Under the pieces are notes generated by a model. The model ran no database searches. It saw only the letters and a list, made by a program, of their open reading frames with translations, and was not told where the DNA came from. Source: Marsupella aquatica (taxonomy: Eukaryota; Marchantiophyta). From it: a stretch of 64,000 bases of DNA. The DNA lies in assembly GCA_973895155.1 (NCBI GenBank), contig OZ316892.1, positions 5,518,001-5,582,000 on the forward strand, given 5' to 3'. How positions within the stretch are numbered: position 1 is the first letter of the stretch; every line of letters begins with the position of its first letter. A program made the position numbers and the translations under genes. Below are positions 24,385 through 34,244 of this stretch, in pieces.

Positions 24385-25017
24385 ATGGCTGAATGCTTCG
24401 TCGTTTGCCAGGAGGCCATGGCTCATTGGATTTCTTTGTCAGACGTGGGGGAGAAGAGAGCTAGAGGCATGAGTACGCAGTTCGCACCGTCTTTAGTTTG
24501 GGCAGCAAACTACACAGCTCGAAATCCCTACCCTCAAAAATTTGTTTACTCCTCTTGCCCTCATAGGGACAATGATGGACATCGATGTAACAAATCTTTG
24601 GAATGGGGCGATAAATGTGGACATCACTTACCTGGAGAACCTGCCTTTCGATTCCAACTGGTCTTGTTTGATGCCATTCATGGTGGTGTGCAGCCTGTGA
24701 CAGTCTTGCTGTGGAATTGCGCTACCATTCTCTTGAATTATACAGCACTTGAATTCAGCATTCTACCTGAATTTGAGCAAATTCAGATTGTTTATGACAT
24801 TCTGAAGCATTCGCCCAAGCTACAAGTCTCTCTTGAAGTGAAGGGACTCGAGATGCACATTCAGAGATTGAGTTTTGTGGATCCTGGAATTCCCAGGACA
24901 CCTACAAAAACCCTTGTCAAATCGAAGTCCAGTCCTGGGAAACCTAAGAGTGCCAAGAAAATCCTAGCAGACCTCGTGTTGCAATTGAAGAATGCAGATT
25001 TAGAGGACTTGGATTAG
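24385..25017 (+). CDS. transposon-encoded RPA70 C-terminal-like OB-fold protein
   Basis: The product has 210 residues. The central part resembles the C-terminal DNA-binding domain of replication protein A large subunit (Rep_fac-A_C family). It has Y-x-x-C, a following C-N-K, then W-x-x-K-C-x-x-H like the RPA zinc ribbon, then an F-R-F-Q-L beta strand, a D-x-x-x-G turn and a V-T-V-L-L-W-N strand with a hydrophobic helix. A strand resembling the final RPA beta hairpin (VSLEVKGLEMHIQRLSFVDP) follows. The tail is Lys/Ser/Pro rich. RPA binds single-stranded DNA; here a role in transposition is inference. The gene lies 162 bases before the transposase ATG, same strand, with an AATAAA at 25114-25119 between them. 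The ATG at 24385 is the first in frame. It could be a captured host RPA fragment or derive from another element such as a Helitron. No homology search was possible. Confidence 0.6.
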   Translation: MAECFVVCQEAMAHWISLSDVGEKRARGMSTQFAPSLVWAANYTARNPYPQKFVYSSCPHRDNDGHRCNKSLEWGDKCGHHLPGEPAFRFQLVLFDAIHGGVQPVTVLLWNCATILLNYTALEFSILPEFEQIQIVYDILKHSPKLQVSLEVKGLEMHIQRLSFVDPGIPRTPTKTLVKSKSSPGKPKSAKKILADLVLQLKNADLEDLD

Positions 25018-25113
25018 GGATTACAATTGTATGCACTCGGCCCTCATATTCAGGATGTATACACTTTCAGGATGCGCAATGTTGCAAGCTTAGAAAGAAA
25101 TTTATACTTATTG

Positions 25114-25119
25114 AATAAA
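25114..25119 (+). terminator. polyadenylation signal AATAAA
   Basis: A canonical AATAAA lies about 100 bases after the RPA-like gene's stop and 60 bases before the transposase ATG. This suggests the two genes are separate transcripts even though they are closely packed. Confidence 0.45.
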
Positions 25120-25179
25120 ATTTGGCTCATTTTGGTATAAACTGACTTTATCACTTCTTCACAGCTGTTAGGGTCGAAC

Positions 25180-26530
25180 ATGCCTCGGTTTTCAGACAGG
25201 CAAAGAGGCTTGAAACGAGTCAAACAGCAACTTGAACTAGCCATTGTTGTTCAGAGTTCGAAGAGTTCTCAAGATACTGGATCTGAAGACCTCGACCTCC
25301 ATGGATTCTCTGAAGTTGACTCTCATATTTCTGAGAGGACTGACAATGATTCAGACTTGCCTTTGGATAGCTCATCTGAGGATCAAAACAGGGAAGAAAA
25401 TTTGGAGAATGATGAGAATCCAACAGACCTCTTAGAGCTATATTTTGTGTTGTATAATACTCGTTATTTTGTTCATCGTCATGTGAGCCTGAAATCTAAG
25501 GAATTTGCACAACAGTTCTTTCATTGCTTGGCAGATCCTTTGTTTAGGCAGCTCACGAGGATGGACAAGTCCTCTTTCTATCACCTTCTAGGCTTGATTG
25601 AAGGACACCCTGTCTTCCAGAATGAATCGAATTGTCAGCAAGCACCTATTGAGGCCCAATTAGCTGTCTGCCTAGACAGGCTTGGTCATGATGGGAATGG
25701 TGCTTGCTTAAATCATATGATCCCCACATGGGGCGTGAGTTGTGGTTCAATTGTCAACTACTCAAAACATGCCTTTGAGGCTTTGGATGATGTTTTAAGC
25801 GACTATATCCAGTGGCCTACCAGCAGGGAACGAGCTGCAAGTTTGGAGGCATTTGCAAGGTTGGGATTTCCAGGCTGTATCAGTCTAATTGATGGAAGCC
25901 TGTGCCCCTTGGCTCAACGTCCTGGCGTTCATGGAGAGTGCTACTATGATCGCAAGAGTCGATATTCCATAAATGTACAGGTGGTCTGTGACCACCGCAG
26001 AAGAATCATGTTCTTGTTCTCAGGTGAGCAGTTATTTTCAACGTTGAATATGTTGAATGAGGCAGCAGTATCCAGTATCAACCAATGACTGCTACTATTT
26101 GTGCCTTGCTGCAGGAATGCCTAGATCATGCTCCGACCTGGCTTGTGTGCGAAAGTCTCCACTCTTTTTCTTTCTGACTGATGTCAGAAAGAATGCTCTA
26201 TTTGAATCTGACCAGTACATTTTAGGAGATTCAGGCTATCAAGCCCTTCCACACATGGTTTCTGCATTTAAAAGGACTGACATGGTACCAGATAAAGAGA
26301 ACTTCAATACTTGTGTTGCCAAGTGCAGGGTAACCAATGAGCACTGCATTGGAGTTTTGAAGAGCAGATGGCATTCTTTAAAAGAAGTTCAAACTCAATT
26401 GAATTCAAAGAAGGACAGCCTATGGATGGTAAGGTGGATCAATTTGTGTGGGAAATTGCATAACTATGTGCTTCACAGGCAGGATGCATGGACACCCGAG
26501 GATATTGCGCTGCAGAGAGCAAGATGGTGA
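25180..26530 (+). CDS. PIF/Harbinger DDE transposase (HARBI1-like)
   Basis: Two exons, 25180-26023 and 26115-26530, joined across a 91 bp GT-AG intron, give 419 residues with no stop. The N-terminal 85 residues are acidic and Ser-rich. The catalytic core follows: Asp238 in CISLIDGS, Asp320 in YILGDSGYQ and Glu357 in TNEHCIGVLKSRW, the DDE triad of the Tnp_4 / HARBI1 family. Family context around them is present: an Y-x-x-R-K-x-x-Y-S-I-N-V-Q-V-V-C strand after the first Asp and an N-x-x-x-x-x-x-R-V-x-x-E-H helix at the Glu. The enzyme would cut at the terminal inverted repeats. The reading frame is complete, unlike that of the accessory gene, so this copy may have been active recently. The start ATG follows 'gtcgaac'; an upstream exon is not needed. 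Confidence 0.88.
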
Positions 26531-27344
26531 AACCCAGGAGGACTTCTATCCAGAGCCCAATGTTGGTGGACCGGCTAATGCAGAGCGAGACCCTGGGGTA
26601 CGTAGTTTCGCGATGTGCTCTGGTGCGAGCTGGCAATGCACTACTAGTTTGAGTTATGGATACTGCTTTGGAACACTATCGTCAACCGGGGCAATTTTTA
26701 CACCGTGAAGCTTGATTGGTCAAACATAGCTCATAGGATCTGTTTGTTTAACAGCCAATGATTGGCCGGCTTCCTTGTTCAAACGTAGCTGGGAGGACTT
26801 AAGCATAGCTGGTAGGAGTTACCTGGTGGTAGGAGGTAGCAGATGATTAAAGCCAATGATCAGCTGTAGCTTAATTAGTTACAAGCTGTAGTTTGGTACC
26901 AACTTAGTCAAATGCCTTGAGCATTTAAAAGCTCGGCTCTGCAATTTTGTAATCTCGCCACTTCTAAAATATGTGCTTGCATTGTGGGCACTTGAAGACA
27001 TACAATTGTGATATGTAAAGCTTCTATTGTCTTGGAATGAAGTAAGTTTTCAATGCACAATCCAGTCTACAATGGAGATCTTCATAAATTAGCCCAGTGT
27101 TGCAAAGAGCAGTGGAGATGCATGCTTATATACCCAGACTGTCAATCATGGTCCAGAGAGAAGAACAAATAGGATCCACTTGAGAATTGCAAACAAATGT
27201 TCAAGAGGACTTCATTGAAAACACATCTGGACATTTCACAAAAGAGTTCAACCTTTATTCAAAATTTGAGCCTTGCAGCATAGCAATGTCTGGAAGGCTG
27301 CATCGACAAATTGGGTAATGTGCAGCTAAGTGTATGTAAAAAAA
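26531..27344. other. convergent 3' region inside transposon
   Basis: These 814 bases separate the ends of two convergent genes and contain no supported gene. Repeated words 'catagctggtagga', 'gctcataggat' and 'gtagctgggagga' near 26730-26840 suggest small internal repeats. Both 3' untranslated regions presumably lie here. Confidence 0.45.
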
Positions 27345-28721
27345 CTATTCATCTAAGTCAATTGGCGTGTTGGGAGCACATGGCATTGCAGTAGTAGGAG
27401 GATGAGTCCTTCCGGGTGGATTGACATTGATAGGACCAGGGGGAAAATACTCAATAGCGCTACCAACTTTTGATCTGTTGCTCCTAACAAGCTCGGTAAG
27501 TAACGTTGTGTGCTGTTGGCGATCAATCAAATCCACCTGGTGTTTGTGCTCCAACCGTGCCCTCTTCTCCTCATGTCTCCTTTGCATTCGATTGTTTTTG
27601 TCTACTTGCATCCTCTGCAATCAGATGTTTTTGTCTAGCTGAGCTGCAGCAACTTTTCTCGCCTCTCGCCTATCAACCAATTCTTGGGTTCTCCACTTAT
27701 CCTTGGTCTGGATCATCTCTTGCCTGTACAACGATTTGTCACTAAGCTTATCTAAATAAAGATCAGCCATACTTGTCCTTGACTGTGCCTGTGATGATGG
27801 TGGAGCTGATCTCTTATTAGGAACCCGCCTTTGCCCATTCCCGATCGGAGTTGGAGTTGGGATTGGCCTAGCTTGTGACTCCTCCTCAACATATCCTGGT
27901 GTCCCAGTATTAGCAGTAGTACCCTGCTCAGTGGCGCAAGGTTGGGCCTCGGTTTCAACACCAGCATTGGTCACGCCTTCGTGCTCCCGTTCGTGCTGCG
28001 TCTGTGGTCCGTTGTCGCCAGCCATCTCAAATTCATCCTGTTGCGGGCCAACACTGTCACCATAGGGCTCTTCTTCATCAGCACCTGGATCATATATGAG
28101 CTCAGGCTGTCCAGGGATACCGCATTGCCCTAGTGCAGGAGGAGCCACATTAGCACGCTCCCCATAAAGTGCATTCATCCTTTCAAAGTGCGGGCATATC
28201 TTGTCAAGCTTATCGTCAAGTGTAATCCCCACTCTTAGCTCTGCCAGGGTGAGCCCAGCACCCGAATCATTCTTCATTGCCAACGCCTCCTTAAACTTGC
28301 TCGTGTATCTGCCAAATCTCTTGCCCAAATTCTCTCCTGTTTGGACAAACTTTGCAAATCCGTTGGAATGCAGCATAATAAGCATAAGCTTAAACACAGT
28401 TTTCTTCGACGGATGCTTATCGCCAACCGATAGCCTTGATTGTGTCCCATGAAGCATTGCATAGTTATCAGCATTTTCGAGCCAATCAACGATCTTTGAT
28501 AGGTCCTCCCTAGACAACTTCTTGTTCTCAGTAGGAATGTTCACGGCCGGACGTGGTGCAGGTCTTCCTTGTGCTCCAGCTGATGCACCAGCAACCACCA
28601 TCGCTTTGACTGTCTGAGAATCTCTCACAATCAGAGGGGGCGAATCCAAAAACTGAAAGTGCTCTGCTTCAACACGTTCACCTGCAAAGTTAACACCTTC
28701 GTGGTCCATTGTATAGTCCAT
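27345..28721 (-). pseudogene. PIF/Harbinger accessory (second ORF) gene, broken by one in-frame stop
   Basis: Reading from ATG 28721, the frame runs to a TGA at 27621-27623, then continues in the same frame to a natural stop at 27345. The conserved core (roughly residues 85-205) has KIVDWLENADN, HPSKKTVFKLMLI, GENLGKRFGRYTSKFKEAL, NDSGAGLTLAELR, LDKICPHFERM and YGERANV. The copy at 61937 shares nearly all of it. This is the type of accessory protein that accompanies DDE elements, thought to bind DNA with the transposase; I infer that role from position. A Lys/Arg/Glu-rich helical tail follows. The stop lies in the first unit of a 33 bp tandem duplication whose other unit has CGA (Arg) at the same place, so it is probably a CGA to TGA change. 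The core is intact up to that point. Confidence 0.75.
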
Positions 28722-28775
28722 AAGGAGCCTAACTCGCACTACCCAGATTTTTGAGAAATTCTGAGGGGGAACGAC

Positions 28776-29250
28776 CCCGGGTACGCAACTCTTGTATAAT
28801 TGGCAGGGGTCTACATTTTTATATGGACTAAAAAGTTGGCTATACAAAATTATTAAAATTTGAAAAAACCTGGGTTTTCCACTTTTAAAAAATTTCAAGT
28901 CATATAAAAGGTTTGGTTCTCCTCTTTTTCCATATGAAATTAAAAAATATTCCTATACATGTTGTAGTTTTTATTAAAAGATTTTTAAAATTTTAATAAA
29001 AATCCTAAAAAGCTGGCTAGTTTGGCTGTAGACCCCTGTATTAAAAAAAAGTCATATAATTTGGTTTTGATCAACCTTTTATACATCAAAACATATTCGG
29101 AATTTTTTTTAAGTTACATTTTTGGATTCCTTGAGTTGAGAGGTACAAGACTTTAGTAAACTAAAATGAAATCTAAGATGGTCTAAGGATATAGGGTCAT
29201 TATAAGGAATTAAAAACTTGATTTATAAAAAGGGGAGTTGCATACCCGGG
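28776..29250. mobile_element. nested 475 bp non-autonomous element with 8 bp target duplication
   Basis: Terminal inverted repeats CCCGGGTACGCAACTC (start) and CCCGGGTATGCAACTC (end, read inward) match at 15 of 16 bases. GGAACGAC occurs immediately outside both ends (28768-28775 and 29251-29258), an 8 bp target duplication as made by hAT-type elements. Because the ends are palindromic the duplication could be read as up to 11 bp. A perfect 11 bp inner inverted repeat CAGGGGTCTAC lies at 28804-28814 and 29028-29038. The interior is AT-rich and non-coding. It sits 55 bp upstream of the accessory gene's ATG, inside the larger transposon, so it inserted later. Confidence 0.82.
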
Positions 29251-29562
29251 GGAACGACAACTTTCAAATCTCTCAGCCAAAACGGCTGCACATTCATGGC
29301 TCTTTGTCAAAATATGCGCAAATTGTGAGGAGTGGAAGCACTACATCATGCCGTGTCAAGTTTGCATTTTGAACTACACATGGGCAGGGGCTGGTTTGGA
29401 AGTCTGCGTAATCCGCGGGGGGGCACTTATTGACCCCTCTCAAAGTTAGTATCCCCAGGGTTAAACTCACCCGGAACTGAGGTTCCAGTCACCGTTTCGG
29501 ACCTCAACTTGGGGGGACGGCCGTCCGGGAAAAGACTCGGACGGCCAAGTTTGAGACGCCCT

Positions 29563-31010
29563 ATTGGTTCAATCAGTCTTCATGTCACGTGACCGAAGAG
29601 AACAAAGGACTTTTGGTCACTGGCCTGGTTAAGAATACTGTCCTGGCCTTTCCAGCCCAAATTGTTAACGAAGACAAAAATTGAACAGGACTACGGTAGC
29701 CGTATCGATTGGATGGTTCAAGACTGCATCACAAGTGGGGTACCCAGCCCAACAGAAAATGTACGTCGGCAGCTTTTCTTCTGTTTGTGTCAATTGGAAT
29801 GCCAATGCTTACTCACGTTGAGCATTTTGTGAAAAGTTCGTCCGGAGCAATCAGAGTACCAAATAGAATAATTTGATCGATCGAGCATTCACATACGGAT
29901 AGGCAAGGAAGATTGAAGACAGATGAGAATACGATTGCTGGTCGAATGCTGAATGCATCCACCACCTGGGAACAGACACATATGTCCAGTTAGACAGTTA
30001 GACTTGGCAAGTTGGGACTGAGAGAGGACGTAGGTAGTACTCTGCTGAGCGGTAGTACCAGTTAGTAGAGAATAAGTACTTAGACGGGTTGAATTGAGAG
30101 TACTAATACTATCCTGGGCTTGCACTTGGTACTTATTTGAATTGGAGTGCCCACTGGGTACTTCTACTAGCGGGTAGTGAGCACCCAAGATTATGCAGTA
30201 ACAAATCCAAAGCCATGAACGTCCTCTGTGCAGCTTTCTTCATGATTGTCACTGGAGTGGATTGATATAAGAGAATATCCACTTTCAGATTTGTTCGGCA
30301 TCACTGTCCCTAGAATTCTGAATCTTTCCAATAAAAACAATAAGGTTTGTTGTCACAGCGCAGACCATGGACAATCGGATTTGAATAACGTCAAATCGGC
30401 TAGCCGTCTGTCTATGTCCAGAACTTGCGGATTTCTTGGAACTTATCTATTTCTGCGAGAGGTTATCTGTGGATAGCTCAGGTTGCACAATTCTTGGACC
30501 TTATCTAATTCTGGACGGTGCTGAACTGTAGCTGGAGTTTGATGGAAGTTTAATGGCGTGCGGGCAGCACGTCGGTCGATCAGACCGATCGAGTACAACC
30601 GCGCTGCGTGTCCAGCAGTTTAATCGGCCGATCTGTCCTCCTGCATTGAACTGATTGCTACATGCATCGGGATCATAGCGCAAATAATGGTCGTTCAACT
30701 CCTTCGTCAATGGATGAGGAGATTGAAGTAGTGGTGCTGAACGTTGAGATTTTCGGGAGAGGACAGTGAGTACCTGGTGGGAGTTTCCTTCGTCCATGGA
30801 TGAGGAGATTGATCGAAGTGGTGGTCCTGAACGTTGAGATTTTCGGGAGAGGACAGTAAGTACCTAGTGGGAGTTGGTGAGCTCACCAATATTCCCTCCG
30901 TCATATTCCGACTGCTCCTCGAGCTTGGACGATTCATTCTGAAGAATACCAATACTGAACGCTAGATTGCTGGTCTCGCTGAAAGTATCTTCATGGGGCG
31001 ATGGCAGTCC
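29563..31010. other. intergenic between transposon and first isopentenyltransferase gene
   Basis: No gene is supported. The minus-strand frames at 30501-30952 arise from the 86 bp tandem repeat at 30701-30875 and have no motif. Confidence 0.4.
30701..30875. repeat. 86 bp tandem duplication, 2 units
   Basis: Units start at 30701 and 30787. They share 'atggatgaggagattga', 'gaacgttgagattttcggg' and 'agaggacagt' followed by 'agtacct', and differ by a 3-base insertion and a few substitutions. Confidence 0.88.
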
Positions 31011-33010
31011 GGAAACATGTAAGGTTCTTGCTTCAGACACGTGGGGCGTCAGGGTCATCCCATTGTGCCGAAAATCGAGTCGACATCATACAAATACGTC
31101 AATAAAATCCTGATTTACCCTTGTGAACTCACACCATAACTCTAGCTTGCGGAATCCGAATTACTTCATAACCTTCTTTCCTCTCCCATCTTGCACACTC
31201 TGTTACTCCGATATTCGTCTCTTCAGCAGCCAGCACGAGCTGCAACTTCAATTCAACTGCAGTGGAGCTTCATAGATGGCCCCCCGCAGGACTGTAATCG
31301 CCATTGTCGGTCCCACCGGGACGGGCAAGACTGCGCTTGGCCTCGCAATCGCTACACACCTCGGCACCGAAGTCATTTCTGTCGACTCGCTTCAATGCTA
31401 CAAGCACGGGCAAATCATCACAGCCGCTCCCAAAGCAGCCGAGAGGGAGCAAGTGAAGCACCACATGGTAGGTTATTTGCAGCCAGACGAAGAGCCTGGA
31501 GAAGAGTTTGCGCTGCGGGCGGTGGCGGTGGCCGACGGGCTGCATGCGAAGGGCAAGATCCCTGTGCTGGTTGGCGGCAGCACGAGCCTGATGTTGCCGC
31601 TGCTGTTTTCTCCAGCTCGTGGTTCAGACAATGAGCAGACTCTGAAAGGCTCGTCCAATGATGCAGTGGGGAAGAATCTTGGACGGCTGCGGTGGCGGAC
31701 GCTGGTAATCGTACTCAATGCCAAGACTCAGGAGTGCCTGGAAAAGATATTAGACGCCCGGGTGGAGGACATGTTGGCAACGGGGTTGGTGAAGGAATTG
31801 CAGGAGTCCTTGTATTCGCTGCAAAAGAAGCTGCTGCCCGGGCAGAATGGGAGTAATCTGAGGAGGGGTGTGTGGAAATGTATTGGGTATCAGGAGCTGT
31901 ATCCCTTTTTGGTTGCGACAGACGACACTCTGCAGAGAGTCGCTCCAAGCCCAGAGATTTCACCACGAGAGAACAATGGGAATGGGAATGCGAACAGGCT
32001 AGTGGAGGAGGTGGCGATAGGGGAGCTGGCAAAGGGGTTGTTCAGGGAGGGAATTGAGCTGATGAAAGAAAATACACGGCGGTATGCGCAATGGCAGACC
32101 ACGTGGGCGCAGAGCGTACTAGTGCCTGCTTTGAGGACGGAGGGGATGCCAGTGCACTGGTTTGAGATCCCATCTGAGACCTGTGTGGACGAGCGAGAAA
32201 AAGATGGAGGATTTTCGAATAGGTGGGTGGAGAGTGTGGAAGGACCAGCCATGAGGCTTTGTGAGGCTTGGAGGGCGGCGGCGCAAGAAGATGATGCTGG
32301 TCCTGGTGCCGTCGCGGCCGCGGTGGGAGAGGTAATGAAGGAGATTATAAATGTCCAGAAGTTTCAACAATGGGGGGACTCAGATCGGGATGGTATCTAC
32401 TATCGTCATGGTTCGTTCTTGACGGCAGGATGATGTATACAACTTCTAAATTAATCGATCGACCTCCATAGATTCGACGGGGATGATGATGAAATCGAAG
32501 CATTACAGTATCTTCTTCCCCAGTTTGCTCCGTCCGGCCAGCTAGAGCTTCAGAGGAATAACATATACTTTGCTAACTTTGCTGGGATGGTTTCCGAGGC
32601 TAAGAACGGTTCATTCAGCTAGAATGGACGCAGAGATCTCAGTCAGTAGATCCGTTAATATTGAACCGAGTCCACCATAGACATACAGTGAGAGTGATTG
32701 CTGATTGAAATAATCTCAAGTCCTTGTAGAGCGAGAGAGCATTCTGTGAAATTTTGTATCGGAGGGAATCTACTCCGGATGCAGTATATATGGACCGAGT
32801 TTGGAGGGGAGACGCAGTTGAAGGAATGTTTCTCCCTCGATCTAGAAACAATATTAATACCAAGAGTTCCAGAACGATGTAGGATTTAGCTCTGCATGCA
32901 GCTTTTCGGTAACTTAGCTCATTCAAGCACATGGGCTCCCTGGTTTCGGAGTCCGGAGTTCAAGTTCGGACTTCATAGTTATATCGGCTCCCTGGTTTCG
33001 GAGTTCTAGT
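31011..33010. repeat. segmental duplicate carrying isopentenyltransferase gene A
   Basis: Similarity to 37040-39150 extends beyond the coding region. Upstream both have 'gggcgtcagggt' and a shared leader with 'gttactcc', 'gtctcttcagcag' and 'tggagcttca' before the ATG. Downstream both have 'gagagtgattgctga' and 'ggagacgcagttg' followed by 'gaatg' and 'ctccctcgatc'. The coding region is much better conserved than the flanks, which suggests selection or gene conversion after duplication. Confidence 0.75.
31276..32433 (+). CDS. isopentenyltransferase-family protein A (IPT / MiaA type)
   Basis: An intronless 385-residue protein. The family transfers a dimethylallyl group to N6 of adenine, either in tRNA or on free adenosine phosphates (the first step of cytokinin synthesis). 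Visible are the P-loop GPTGTGKT (12-19), the catalytic-site VDSLQ with Asp37, HH before the first insert, GGS in place of the usual GGT/GGS, R-V-x-D/E-D-M-L, and G-V-W-K-C-I-G-Y-Q-E-L, which recalls the G-W-x-x-I-G-F-K-E-F block of eukaryotic tRNA-type enzymes. The segment that in tRNA enzymes holds the HPND/RRxxRALE region is absent and replaced by a short Ser/Asn/Gly stretch, and there is no C-terminal zinc finger. That layout is closer to adenylate isopentenyltransferases. The substrate is therefore uncertain. The nearly identical paralogue lies 5.9 kb downstream. Confidence 0.82.
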   Translation: MAPRRTVIAIVGPTGTGKTALGLAIATHLGTEVISVDSLQCYKHGQIITAAPKAAEREQVKHHMVGYLQPDEEPGEEFALRAVAVADGLHAKGKIPVLVGGSTSLMLPLLFSPARGSDNEQTLKGSSNDAVGKNLGRLRWRTLVIVLNAKTQECLEKILDARVEDMLATGLVKELQESLYSLQKKLLPGQNGSNLRRGVWKCIGYQELYPFLVATDDTLQRVAPSPEISPRENNGNGNANRLVEEVAIGELAKGLFREGIELMKENTRRYAQWQTTWAQSVLVPALRTEGMPVHWFEIPSETCVDEREKDGGFSNRWVESVEGPAMRLCEAWRAAAQEDDAGPGAVAAAVGEVMKEIINVQKFQQWGDSDRDGIYYRHGSFLTAG

Positions 33011-33329
33011 AGCATAAAATTATAGTGAAGAATCGCATATTGAAAAACAACTTAACTCTTCCAATATAGTTTCTTCATCTGGAAACTGTTTCGTGATGTT
33101 TAGGTTGGATCTAATTTATTTGTGACTGTTTCATCGTATTTGCTAAAATTGAGTGAATCAAATACAAGAGTAGAAGTACAACTAATGCAAAGAAATTATA
33201 TTTTACATAATGTTCAGAAAAAGTATCTACACACTCTGACTAATAAAGGATCCGACTCTTTTGTAAGCATCCTCTTCAGTGTATTTGTTAAGGTTTTTAA
33301 TTGGTTTTTTATATTTAGCCAGTGTGGCG

Positions 33330-33608
33330 ATGTTTGTTTCTGTAAGGGAGGAGATTCTAAAAATATTCTCCTTCCAACTCTACTCTTCTCCTTTAGCCAA
33401 ATTCCACTTCCCCAAAAAACTTTAGCCACTTTTGGCTAATATTTGCTGCATTTTTTTTTACACCATTAGCCACTCTTCCACCAAATCATGGACCCCATTG
33501 TCCAGAATCTAACGGTTCTCCTTAAAACTATGGATATCATCACAATTTAATTCAGTAAAATCTGATAGAGAATATTTTTAGAATCTCCTCCCTTAGAGAA
33601 ATAAACAT
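33330..33608. mobile_element. MITE-like element with 41 bp terminal inverted repeats
   Basis: Left arm 33330-33370 and right arm 33568-33608 are reverse complements with about two mismatches over 41 bp (shared core 'taagggaggagattctaaaa'). The 279 bp element has no coding capacity. A related but disrupted copy lies at about 50320-50690: both share 'tttagccagtgtg', 'aggagat' and 'ggtccatgatttggtgg' (reverse-complemented here). No target duplication was found, so the outer ends could be a little further out. Confidence 0.75.
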
Positions 33609-33889
33609 TTTTCAAAAAATTAAATCCCATACTAAGCCATATATTCCCATGTTTATGTGCAGTGGACCCTCTAAAATTTTGCTAAAACAGATTTTTGTCC
33701 TTCCTCAGTTGGGCCCACAACATCTTTAAGGCTAGGACATCCTTTATGCAACTACTTATTTTCCACAACATCTACTATGCAATGACATCATTCTTATGTG
33801 CAATTCATGGGTGCTAAACATGACTATATGGCCAGGATGATACATAACATACCCCAATAACTACCTCATCAATGAAGTTTACATTTTTT

Positions 33890-34200
33890 TTCCTCGCCTT
33901 GACATATTTTCTCATTTTGACATATTTTTCTCTCCCCAACATCTTTTCATCACCTTGACATTTGTTTTTTTTGTCTCGAGGTCTTTTCCTCATCTCAACA
34001 GTCATCTTTTCTTGTCCCAAGATTGTTTTCTCTCCTTGACATCTCTTTCTCACATCACAAACATTTTTTCACATCATTTGACATCTTTTCCCACCTCAAC
34101 ACGGGCCTCAACATTTTCTCACCTTGACATCTTTCTCACATCACAAACATTTTTTCACATTGACATCTTTTCCCACCTCAACATTTTCTCACCTTGACAT
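33890..34200. repeat. pyrimidine-rich degenerate tandem repeat
   Basis: Repeated words 'cacctcaaca', 'ttttctcaccttgacatct', 'tctcacatcacaaacatttt' and 'ttttcccacctcaacattt' recur with a period near 50 bases. Unit boundaries are blurred. The strand asymmetry (C and T on the plus strand) is strong. Confidence 0.75.
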
Positions 34201-34244
34201 CTTCTGTGTAATGCATGGGCATGGGGCTCCTAAGTTTATGATAT

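Larger units (their letters stand above)
23712..29562. mobile_element. PIF/Harbinger-type DNA transposon, copy B (5.85 kb)
   Basis: The left end reads AGGGCATCTCAAACT (23712) and the right end, read inward, AGGGCGTCTCAAACTT (29562): terminal inverted repeats with one mismatch in 15. The same terminus, AGGGCGTCTCAAACTTGGC, occurs at 61603 next to a related gene. The flanking three bases are ATT on both sides, a candidate 3 bp target duplication; trimming one base leaves TA on both sides instead. PIF/Harbinger elements normally duplicate TWA, so this detail is unsettled. Inside are an RPA-like gene and a transposase gene (both plus strand) and a convergent accessory gene (minus). Subterminal 'actcggacgg' occurs near both ends (about 23820 and 29535). 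The accessory gene has a stop, so the copy is probably not fully autonomous. Confidence 0.85.
33011..34244. other. repeat-filled spacer between the IPT copies (first part)
   Basis: No gene. It contains the miniature element at 33330-33608 and the pyrimidine-rich tandem repeats at 33890-34200. Confidence 0.45.

Noticed and set aside
31191-31634. 147-codon frame overlapping IPT A (and its counterpart at 37113)
   Set aside because: Out-of-frame shadow of the conserved IPT coding sequence; both copies show it only because the nucleotides are conserved.
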